Shown here: positions 47,311 through 59,300 of the stretch, in pieces
How the letters are laid out: every line of letters begins with the position of its first letter
How positions within the stretch are numbered: position 1 is the first letter of the stretch
DNA from: Henricia sp. BOLD:AAB3569
Taxonomy: Eukaryota; Echinodermata; Asteroidea; Spinulosida; Echinasteridae
Assembly: GCA_037783545.1 (NCBI GenBank)
Contig: JBBELK010000481.1
Coordinates: forward strand, 1,426,001-1,490,000
Length of the DNA stretch: 64,000 nucleotides
Direction of reading: 5' to 3'
The notes under the pieces: generated by a model
Database searches by the model: none
What the model saw: the letters and a program-made list of their open reading frames with translations, nothing else
What the model was told of the DNA's origin: nothing
Translations under genes and position numbers: made by a program

Positions 47311-50300
47311 GTACAGGAAATAATCTAGAACATTTGACAGAATACTCATTTACTTTAGTTTTAATCTAATTATAGGCCTACTTTATAAATTATACTAAAA
47401 TTAATAGGGCTAGATAGGACTATTATTTAAGGTATTTTTTTCGTATACATTGAACAAAGATTTTAAGGAAATTACCTCCTGGAATCAACACATAATGTAA
47501 TTTTAAGATATACTTCCCACTTGCACTTTTGTCGCAAATGTTGCTTTTCTGTAGAAAAATCACGTTTTCTTCTTCAAAAATTGCCTTCAGTTAGTGCACA
47601 AGATAACCATTCACGCGCGCAGCGCCCTCTGTTGTCGCGCTTACGCACAGACCGCTCGCCGCGTCATTTTGTGCATTACTTTATGCAGTGATTTTATCAT
47701 TTATTTATCTCAGAAATGCAACATTTGCGACGGAAGTGTCAGTGGGAAGTACATCTTAAAATTGAATAAGCTATCGATTCCAATATAAAAATTTACCCAA
47801 ATCCGTGTTCAATGTATATGAAAAAAATACCTTATTTAATTATAATTATCATACTAGTGAGAATCGCGTGGCACAATATAACAATGAACTATCAACAGGC
47901 GTGATCGGTGCTGCGCAGTTTCATCAGTGAGTATTTAAATACAGGCAGTCTGTGAAAGTCGGACCCTCCGGATCTTTGTTAAAAATTGATATTTAACGAA
48001 CAGAAAGTACCTAGTTTGACTTCTAAATACGCTTACATACCTTTTATTACCATGTATTGCACTAATTTGTAATCATACACCACATCGACTATCCACAAAG
48101 TGAAATTTTCTTAGAAATAGGCGTACGTAGGAAGTGCAGGACACTAAGAAAAAAGAAATTGGTTTTTTTTCCACGCCGGATCTTTAAAAATAAGGCCTGT
48201 ACATGGCGGTAAAAGGTATGGAAACGTATTAAGAAGTCAAACTAAGCACTTTCTGTTCATTAAATAGCCATTTTTGAAAAAGATCCGGAAGATCCGGAAG
48301 GATCCGGAGGGTCCGTTTTTCACCCACACCCAGTAATGGGTGTGGGTGAAAAACGGACCCTCCGGATCCTTCCGGATCTTTTTCAAAAATGGCTATTTAA
48401 TTAACAGAAAGTGCCTAGTTTGACTTCTTAATACGCTTCCATACCTTTTACCGCCATGTACAGGCCTTATTTTTAAAGATCCAGCGTGGAAAAAAAACAA
48501 TTTCTTTTTTCTTAGTGTCCTGCGCTTCCTACGCCTATCTCTTCGAAAATTTGTGGATAGTCAATGTGGTGTATGATTACAAATTAGTGCAATACATGGT
48601 GGTAACTAGTATGTAAGCGTATTTAGAAGTCAAACTAGGTACTTTTTCTTCGTTAAATATCAATTTTTAACAAAGATCCGGAGGGTCCTTTTACAAACTG
48701 CCTCCATCGTCATTCTACTGAAAATATAATTTTAATCCGAAGTTAATAACTACAGAAAAATTATCTCCAAAAATGCATGCCACCATGGCCACGGGACTTA
48801 TATTTCACAAGGAGGTTTTGCATGAGAAGAGTTTTTTTTTCAACTGAAACTAGTTTTTTTACTTTGCATTTCATCTTTGCATTTCATTATTGTGGAAAAT
48901 CGCACGTTTTAAAGACGGGGAAAACTTAGCAACAAGGTTTAATTCCATTTGAAATATTCATGCATTGTATACCGGTATATGGAAGTCACAGGAACAGAAA
49001 GACTAATAATCATTGGCTGGAAGTTGGTGTCTGGACCTATGCTGTTGAACTGCTGTACGTTGTTCAACTCTGCGACACTGTCCATATTAACGGTAAACAA
49101 TGTAGATCCTAAAACCCAATTAGCACACGCGTGTCACTTGTGACCATTTTTTTGTACCGATTTTGCAACTTGAAACGCTTATAATTTCAGAAATATTGCA
49201 CATATTAAGATGTTTCTAGCGCTATATTTTTGTGCTCTTGCAATTCATATATCGTTAAATATTGAACTTGGGTGATTTTAAAGTGATTTGGATTTTTTTT
49301 AAACATAGGCCTTTATTGTACCTATTTATAGATCTATCATAAAAAGGCAAATCCTGGGTGTCTGTGCATGGTAATGAACCCCTGTTTTGTTTCAAAAATT
49401 AGCCTGTTGACCAATGTGTTAAAGGTACACACCGGCCTACTGTTTACATGATTTAGAGATGTAGCAGCATTGACAATACTTGTTTGATGGTCGTTGTGAA
49501 AAAATATCATCAAAATATCCCGTAATTTACTAAAGAAGTGCAAAATTAACAAAAACGGTCAAAAGACTGGGTTATACGCTTTACCAGCCGTTGCAACTAT
49601 GCGTGAGCCTCAAGACTTTGTCACAAACGATTCGCTCTTCTCCTACTCAGGATATCTCCAATTTTCTGCTCACGATTTCACTGGACAGCCCAGACGACCG
49701 AATAGGAATTTCCGTTTTCTTTTGCCGGGAGTTGGCATCATGTTTTGTCTTCACAAACGTACACCGGAGCAACACACCCGGCCGTGTGTGGACTCAGGCT
49801 ATTTGCCGTGCTGCGCGGGGCAAATATCCACGGTAGCTACTTTTAGAAGGCTAAAAGTGTTGTTTTGGACGTTTTATATTGGGACGTTATCATTTTCTAC
49901 TAACACTTTTAGCCCCTTAACATTTTAACCACCTTCGATTGCTTCCTGTTATCCTTTTTTGATGTTTGAGTCATCATGGACAATGAACGACAAGGGTACA
50001 GAATTCTTGAGATTACAAGGACCTTCATGGTGTGCTTTTAAATGTCTGATTTGGAATTTACGGTAAGGATTTACACATGTGTATCTGGCCTCTTGAGGGC
50101 GTGTAAGAACGGTCCACACGATCGAAGGTGGTTAAAATGTTAAGGGGCTAAAAGTGTTACTAGAAAATGATAACGTCCCAATATAAAACGTCCAAAACAA
50201 CACTTTTAGCCTTCTAAAAGTACACGGTAGCCTGCCGTACCACGCGCTCGCTCCTGTTCTCTGGACTCTCGAAACAAACATTTATGTTCGAATTTTCATA

Positions 50301-53300
50301 CATATGTTCAACTTTGTTTCATACCTGTATAAATAGTCTCTCTTTTGTCAATATCTTATAAATATTGGGGGTAAATCAGAGTTGAATTTGGTGCAGTTCT
50401 GCAGTAGAAAACATTCATACGGCTGGACACAAAACTAACTCCCAAGACTATGTGACTTTTTGGAACCAGAATCTGGTTCCGAAAAGTCAAAAACGGCCAA
50501 ATTTGACGGCGTCTTTTCAAGATATATCTAATTTACTCTGGAAAGCGCTTAAGAACAATGTATGGGTCTATTTCGAGCCCAAAATAGCCCAACAAAGCCG
50601 GTGTGTCCCTTTAAGAAAAGTGAATGGCTGTTAAATACTGCACTCTTCTTTCAATTTCCAGTTTGTCCACAAATTTGCATCTAATTATTTCACCCCGGCG
50701 GTCCCTGGGTCATAATCCCTAAACATAATCTCTTAATCATTACTTAATAATTAGGGCAAGCCGGGCAGGGGTTTGGGGTGTATCCTAATTGATCTCTGCT
50801 CTGGGAGAGGTAATTATCTCTCTGTACACACTGCTGTAGGGCTTGTTAAGCTCACGTGATAGCCAATCCCAATCAGTGAGAAGCAACTGCACTACTGTGA
50901 TTCGAGACCACCAGTTGGCTGCATAGCTCAATAAACCCTTTCACGGTTATCGACGCCATCTTGTTCACGAGGCACTTCGAACACGCGTTGCCGTGTGCGT
51001 GTGCGGATCGTAACTAATGCACAGTGACCTAACAATGTATTCGATTACGATCCGCGCACGCAGACAGCAACGCGTGTTCGAACTGCCCCGTGAACAAGAT
51101 GGCGTCGATAACCGTGAAAGGGTTTATTGGTAGGGCATCTGCACATTAAGCAGAAGGTCTGCGGTTCGAATCCCGGTGGAGCCAAGTTGCTTTTCACTGC
51201 ATCCAGATTTCCCAAACTCATCAGGGACATTTGTCCACATTTGCATTGAATTAATTCACCCCGGCGGTCCCTGGGTCATAATCCCTAAAAATAATCACTT
51301 AATCATTACTTAATTTCCAGTTGTTGGAATGTTCAACACGTTCCTTCACAATTGACTATGAGAGAAACACATTTGTCAAAGATGGCCGACCATTCCGTTA
51401 CATCTCCGGCAGTATGCACTATGCGAGGGTCCACCCGTTGTATTGGCAAGATCGACTCAGAAAAATGTACATGGCTGGACTTGATGCTGTGCAGACGTGA
51501 GTACTTTAGGGGCGTTCGAGATGCTGACACCAGGTAACACCAACTTACACTGGAGCGTTCTTTTAGCCATCACGTGCTACACGAGTCTGCCCCGGTGGCA
51601 GCCACCACTACCCGAGCTCGCGGGCGGGTCTGTGATGTAAAGCAAGGTGTAATGACATCACCTAGTAACTGCGAGTAGTAAAACATGGCGGACAGTTTGG
51701 AATCGCGACGTGAGTACGAAGAAAAACACTTATTTATGACACAAAATAGGAGGGAATAGGGCTGTAAGTGTAAATACATTTTGCTGAATCAGTAGATGTC
51801 TGTTGGCATTGACGAAGTTTATTTCGGTACTTTAGAGCTACTATTTTTTTTGCGTGGCGCCGGCTTTACTTTTCATCCTGCGTCAAACGATAACGGCATT
51901 TATAAAGACCCACCCATCAACAACCTTTGACCACGTGTTCCCAGAATTCAAAGCGAGACGTCACCCTGTGTTGTTCGTTTTGCATCTTCTGGGGGCTTCC
52001 CCCGGTGTAAACCCCCCGTTTCCCGGTGTAAGCATCTCGAACGCCCCTATAGCTTGGATAAAACTACAATAAATCTTGGCATTTTTTCATTTTAAATCTG
52101 TTTTTTATCTCCAAACTGGCTGGAACTTTTACAAAGTTTGTACGTCATAACAACATAACTTCTAATTGTGGCAACATATGGAATTCAACCGTACTTTACA
52201 AATAAAACCTGTACAGATATGTACCCTGGAATCTACACGAACCGCAACCAGGAATTTACAACTTCGACGATGGTGCGAATCTCGAGTTGTTTCTAAAAAC
52301 GGCACAAGCCAATGGACTACTTGTTATTCTACGAGCAGGACCGTACATCTGTGGGGAATGGGACATGGTACGTTTATGCATGCCACCATCTTGACAATTG
52401 CAAGATTTATCTTTGCATTTGCAGCAGGTACAACATTTTAGGGAGGCCAGAGGGCAATACATAGTTCCGACCTGTCAATCAAGCCGAACCCGCGACCAAT
52501 CACAACGGAGCTAGCAGACGGCGCCCACATAGGTCAAAGTGATGCAATCATCACACAATCTTCTGCCCGTACAGTTTGTATGTTGTATGCGCCAGTGACC
52601 GGGTGAATTTTTTTTTCAATGTCGGGCGATTCGCTGTTCAAAGGTAGGAAAGCGCATTTTTATGAATATATGTCATCCCTGCATTACTAGCCCTTCGCTC
52701 AGTGTGTGCTACGGTAACTGTCGACGCTAAAACATAAATACCTTTGAGTTTTCTCCAATGAATCCGTGCTTTCCATGCCGAGTCCCGTTGCTTTGTACGT
52801 TGTGTGTCGCCATTTTTTGCGATGGCTTGTGAGCACATAGCAACAATATCTAAGGGGCGGGGTTAACTGGGCAATCTCGGAACTATGCATTGCCCCTGGT
52901 CTTGGCCTTGCTGCCCTTTTGCAGTCTCCCCATAGACTTTTGGATTTTAGGGAGGCCAGAAGGCAATTGCCTCCATTGCCCCTGGTCTTGGCCTTGCTGC
53001 CCTTTTGCAGTCTCCCCATAGACTTTTGGATTTTAGGGAGGCCAGAAGGCAATTGCCTCCATTGCCCCTGGTCTTGGCCTTGCTGCCCTTTTGCAGTCTC
53101 CCCATAGACTTTTGGATTTTAGGGAGGCCAGAAGGCAATTGCCTCCATTGCCCCTGGTCTTGGCCTTGCTGCCCTTTTGCAGTCTTCCCAAAGACTTTTG
53201 GATTTTAGGGAGGCCAGAAGGCAATTGCCTCCATTGCCCCTGGTCTTGGCCTTGCTGCCCTTTTGCAGTCTTCCCATAGACGTTTGGATTTTAGGGATGC

Positions 53301-56300
53301 CAGAAGGCAATTGCCTCCATTGCCCCTGGTCTTGGCCTTGCTGCCCTTTCGCAGTCTTCCCATAGACGTTTGGATTTTAGGGATGCCAGAAGGCAATTGC
53401 CTCCATTGCCCCTGGTCTTGGCCTTGCTGCCTGTTCGCAGTCTTCCCTTTTGCAGTCTTCCCATAGACCTTTGGATTTTAGGGAGGCCAGAAGGCAATTG
53501 CTTCCATTGCCCCTGGTCTTGGCCTTGCTGCCCTTTCGCAGTCTTCCCATAGACGTTTGGATTTTAGGGATGCCAGAAGGCAATTGCCTCCATTGCCCCT
53601 GGTCTTGGCCTTGCTGCCTGTTCGCAGTCTTCCCTTTTGCAGTCTTCCCATAGACCTTTGGATTTTAGGGAGGCCAGAAGGCAATTGCTTCCATTGCCCC
53701 TGGTCTTGGCCTTGCTGCCCTTTTGCAGTCTTCCCATAGACCTTTGGATTTTAGGGATGCCAGAAGGCAATTGCTTCCATTGCCCCTGGTCTTGGCCTTG
53801 CTTCCTGTTCGCAGTCTTCCCATAGACTTTTGGACTTTTGGTCTTTTAATTTTGTATTTTTATCATCAAAGTAACATTTGGACATAGTTTATGTCATAAC
53901 AAGGAAAACCCTCGGTGTCCATGCATGGTAATCTACCAGAAAAAAAGTTTCAGTTAAATGTTTGGGCAATTAAAGAATGTTCTTTCTGTTTTGTCAAAGG
54001 GAGGACTACCTGCTTGGTTGCTGAAAAATCACTCTATTCAACTCCGCACATCGGACGAAGGTAAGAATAGAGAAATTAAAAAAAAAATTTAGGAGCCATC
54101 CTGCTGTTCCCTTATTGATCAATCAGAGGCTGCCACAAAGACCCCCACAACGTGCCCGCCTGAAGTCACGACAGCCCTTCGCGGAGCATGCCCACCAGCT
54201 CCTGCGCTCCACACCGGCTGACGTCTCCAAAAGACTGTGGCTCACACGCAGGTGGATGGAAGAGTGGCAGGCAGCAGACCACTCTAGGCTGCACAGATTT
54301 GTGGATGAGCCAGACAAGCTGATGGGCAAAGACCTCCCACGCAGACAGTGGACAACGCTCAACCGCCTCCGAACCGGTGTTGGCCGTTTCGCCGCTACCA
54401 TGAAGGGCTGGGAACTTAAAGACTCTGCCGCATGCGACTGCGGCCACCCAGAACAAACCGTGGACCACATCATCGAGTCTTTCCCACTACACCGGCCACC
54501 CAACGGTGAACAAGGCATCATTATCCTGGACGACGACACGAGGGCATGGCTTGCCGCTACTGAGCTGCAGGTGTGACGAAGAGTTACTGCAGAGCATACG
54601 CAAGAAGAAGAGGCTATGACATTACACCTGAAACTTTTCTCAGCCAATCAAGAATGACCTTTCTTGCAATATTCGACGTCCAATGTTAAATTGAATTTAT
54701 TTTAAATTAACCTGTTCTTATCCAACACTTTCCCTCTAATTTCCCACAAAATTAAGCTCATATTTATTCAAAAAGATATTGGTAGCAGCTTGGTGAATCA
54801 CAAAAAACCAGTTTTATTTTCTTAATATGTGGTATTGTCTCCTGAAACTAACTATTTAACAGGGCTGTAGTCGAGTTCCCACTTCCCGAGTCCGAGTTCT
54901 TGGTGTCCGAGTCTAGCATACATCCGGGTCCTCAGCAGGTCGAGTCCGAGTTCAAGTGCATTGATTTATTTTACACTCTCAAAATTTAATTTCACGTGTT
55001 CAAAATGTTTTTGGGCGCTAACAATTTATAATAGACGCTTGAAATAATTGTAAGAATATGTTGAATACATTTTATTGTACTACGTGTAAAAAAAAAACTT
55101 GAAAAACCTTGTCATTTTCCAACGGATTTAAACCAAAATTTCACATGTAAACAAGACCTGACAAATTGAACTGAGTGAGTCCGGACTGAATTGTCCTACA
55201 GCACTGCAGCCGATTTCACGACAAAGTGCGGAGCTTGCGCAACTTTTGAAAATGGCACAAGCCTCATAGCGTGCGTGTAATTATCGCAGGAATGTTGTGC
55301 AACTTATGCAATAAAAGGTTGCGCATGTGGGCTTACGCAGTGCGTAAGGTTATTTAAATGGCATAAACAGTTAAAGCATTTTCTCTCCACAGCAAGCTTA
55401 AGGTTTATACAAAGCCAAAGGCCTCTATGTATTATTTTCTTACAGCATACTTGAGGTACGTCGACCAGTGGATGGGTGTGTTGTTGCCAAAAGTCAAACC
55501 CTATCTATATGCCAATGGTGGACCCATTATAACAGTACAGGTACGTCTAGCCTCAACCTGTACTGTGTAGTTCAGTTGCTTCGATAAAATTACTGGCGTA
55601 GATTATCAGTCAACAACCTAACCGAAAAAAGTGTAATTAGGGGGTGTTTTGCCTTACCCGACATAACTTGATTTGCACTGTATGCTCGGGTCTTCCCCAA
55701 GACACTATGAGGACATCTTTATAGTGTGCTTGGGTGGGACTTGAACCCACGACTTCCTGCATACTAGGCAGACATCTTAACCACTCGACCACTGAGCTGG
55801 CCGGTGTTGAGCAGCCGGTTCGATTCATTTAGCAGAGGGACTGACGAAAGAATGCAATTTGGCTTACGTCGGGGAGGGAATGAATATTAATAAGGGTTTG
55901 TTTGCACTACCTGACGTTACTTGATCATGTGGTGGGTTTGAGTCCTACCCGAGCATGCTATAAAGTTTTTCTCATATTATCTTGTTACGTCGGGTAGGGC
56001 AAAACAAATACTAAATAATATTCATCATCCCTAACGGAAGCTAAATTGCATTCTCTTGTCCAAGATCAGGGTTGTAGTCGAGTCCATCACAAGTCCTCAC
56101 AATCCTTCACAAGTCCACCACAAGTCCCTGGGTCTTAATTCAAGTCACAAGCTATTCAAATGAACTCCAACTAAGGCATTCTTTTGTGTGTGTTCATCCT
56201 TTGCTTCTTGTTACTGGACTTGTGATAGACTTGTGATGGACTCGACTACAACCCTATCAGAGATTGATAACATTGACACTATTGTTAAAAATGCTACCAA

Positions 56301-59300
56301 ACAGTGCTGCAAATATTTTACATTTGTTTTCTATGCATAGATTGAAAATGAATACGGGAGCTACGCTGCCTGTGATCACAACTACATGAGCCACTTGATA
56401 CAACTTTTTAAGTCGCATCTCGGTAATGACGTCGTTTTCTTCACAACGGACGGAGCAAGCGCAAACGACCTCAAGTGTGGGACTGTATCGGGGGCATACG
56501 CTACGGTTGACTTTGGCCCAGGTACATGTTAGCTTAAAGGCACAGGCCTTGTCAGCAATGCGCGAGCGCCAAATTCGTGCCACGAAAATACACAGCTCCA
56601 TGCCTTTGCTATAGAGCTGCGTATTTCGTAGCACGAGTTTGGCAAGCTCGCATTGCTGACAAGCGTGTGCCTTTAATACAGGGCTCGAATCAACATCTGT
56701 GGAAAATGTAGCAAAGCAAAACAAAGTAAAAATAGTCCCCTCACGTTCTGACACTAGCAGAAATTTTATTTAACCGGCACTTCGCGACGGGGAACTGCAT
56801 ATGCAGTTGTGAGTGTCTTGGGGGCGGTTATACAGAATTGGCCCATGAATTAGACCAGGGCAGAGCTGGTCACTATTTTGTTATAGCTTGGGGTCAAGTA
56901 AGTTTTTGGTTTTTGACCTGTGACTTGACTCTGGAGAAAATGACTTGTGACTGGACTTGGGAAATAAGATTGATTTATGACTTGAAATAAAAAACTAGTC
57001 ATTAAGTCTTCAGCCCCAGAGACATACATGTATATACTGCATATTAAACCAAAACTGCAAGTGCAGTCTCCCGCTCCAGGGGAATGAATTGGAAAATGCC
57101 TAGCCGCCGCGGAGTGGTTAAAGGCAAAATGACTACACTGTAGCAGCTGATGTCACGAATCCTTGCGCACTGCATAAGCTCGCTTGCGCAACTTTTTATT
57201 GTGTAAGCTGCGCAACATTCCGGCGATAACTACACGCAGGCCTATGGGGCTTAAGCCATTTTCAAAAGTTGCGCAAGCTATGAAATTTGTTGTTAAATCA
57301 GCTGTATGACATGCAAAACACAGCACATTAAAACATGATGTTGGGAGAAAACACAAAGAGAAGCAGTCGGGCAGAAAGATGGGTTGGGATGGAAAGCCAC
57401 GAGTTGCAACAAACTCGTGCAACTCTTAGCAAACTCATACAACTCGTGCTAGCTAGCCACTATTACAACTCTTAGCATACCCATACTCATACAGCACTGT
57501 ATCACGTGAGTTTGAATAAATTTGATTTGAGTTGGTCTGCGAGTTGGTCTGCGAGTTGGTCTGCGAGTTGGTCTGCGAGTTGGTCTGCGAGTTGGTCTGC
57601 GAGTTGGTCTGCGAGTTGGTCTGCGAGTTGGTCTGCGATCGAGTTGGTCTGCGAGTTGGTCTGCGAGTTGGTCTGCGAGTTGGTCTGCGAGTTGGTCTGC
57701 GAGTTGGTCTGCGAGTTTGTCTGCGAGTTTGTCTGCGAGTTTGTCTGCGAGTTTGTCTGCGAGTTTGTCTGCGAGTTTGTCTGCGAGTTTGTCCGCGAGT
57801 TGGTCCGCGAGTTGGTCCGCGAGTTGGTCCGCGAGTTGGTCTGCGAGTTGGTCTGCGAGTTTGTCTGCGAGTTTGTCTGCGAGTTTGTCTGCGAGTTTGT
57901 CTGCGAGTTGGTCTGCGAGTTGGTCTGCGAGTTGGTCTGCCAGTTGGTCTGCCAGTTGGTCTGCCAGTTGGTCTGCCAGTTGGTCTGCCAGTTGCAAGAC
58001 TCGGTGAAATTCCTCGTAGTTTGGCCCCAATCCCCACGTAAAATGCTGAAGTCGGGTAACTCGTACCAAACTCGTGCCACACACATAATTCATAGTTCCG
58101 AGATTGCCCAGTTAACCCCGCCCCTTAGATATTGTTGCTATGTGCTCACAAGCCATCGCAAAAATGCCTACGTACAAAGCAACGGGACTCGGCATGGAAA
58201 GCACAGATTCATTGGAGAAAACTCAATAGTATTTATATGTTTTAGGGTCGACAGTTACCGTAGCACACACTGAGCTTAGGGCTAGTAATGCAGGGATGAC
58301 ATATATTTCATAAAAATGCGCTTTCCTATCTTTGAACAGCGAATCGTCCGACATTAAAACCAAAATTCACCCGGTCACTGGCGCATACAACATACAAACT
58401 GTATGGGCAGAAAATCGTGTGATGATTGCATCACTTTGACCTATGTGGGCGCCGTCTGCTAGCTCTGTTGTGATTGGTCGCGGGTTCGGCTTGATTGACA
58501 GGTCGGAACTATGCATTGACTCGCAGTAAGCTTAGAAAGCTCATACAGAACTTGTGACTTACTTGGGAAACTCCTGCGTAATTCGTAATAACTCGTAGTT
58601 AACTCATACCAGGGACAACTCGTACCAGGCTCGTAACTAACCCGTAGTAAGCTCGCAGTATACTCGCAGACACTGTGACACACAGGCTGCGTTCGGGCGT
58701 GTACTCGTGTTAACACGAGTAAATACTCCTGCGCGTGCGAACGGCAAGATTAACGACACTTGGGTCAGTGAGAGTATGCTCTCGGTACAAGCCAACAAAT
58801 GGGGAGAGTGCTATTAATCCTGACAAGTGTCATGTGATTTGTACGAAGATGACAGAATATGGGTGGGATTTTTGGTGAATTTGCTCAACGTGTCAACTCG
58901 ATAACTGAAACAACAACTCACTAAGGTTTGTTTTAGACGGCATCAAAGGTTCTCACGACTTATGTATTTTTTTCAGTTTCTTGTGAGCAGTGAAACAGCG
59001 TTTTTTGTGCAGACATGGCAAGAGACGGCCATCTTGCCGTTCGCGTAATGTGACCCGAGTGCAATGCGCACGCATTACTCCGGAATAGCCAGAACTGCAC
59101 GCCCGAACGCAGCCCAAAGGTTTTTAATACCAAGAGTTTTCCGAAATCGCGAACTCTTGAAGCTCGCGCCCGAGATGTTTCCGTGTGTGAGAGAGCCTAA
59201 ACAAGGAGTGGAGTTGGGGTTGAGGAAGAAACACTGGTGTGAGATAAGAACACAGGAGGGGAAGAAATGGGAGGACAGAAAGGGATGGAGAATATGTGAC

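Noticed and set aside
52919..53825. Repeated frames of about 62 codons on both strands
   Set aside because: One per 86-bp minisatellite unit, in a GLB1 intron; periodic artefact.
54123..54647. 174-codon antisense ORF
   Set aside because: Shadow of the LINE C-terminal frame on the plus strand, which has the recognisable motif.
57449..58273. Long open frames (up to 255 codons) on both strands
   Set aside because: They are produced by the 12-bp minisatellite, whose unit is a multiple of three without stops; no start context, domain or splice support.
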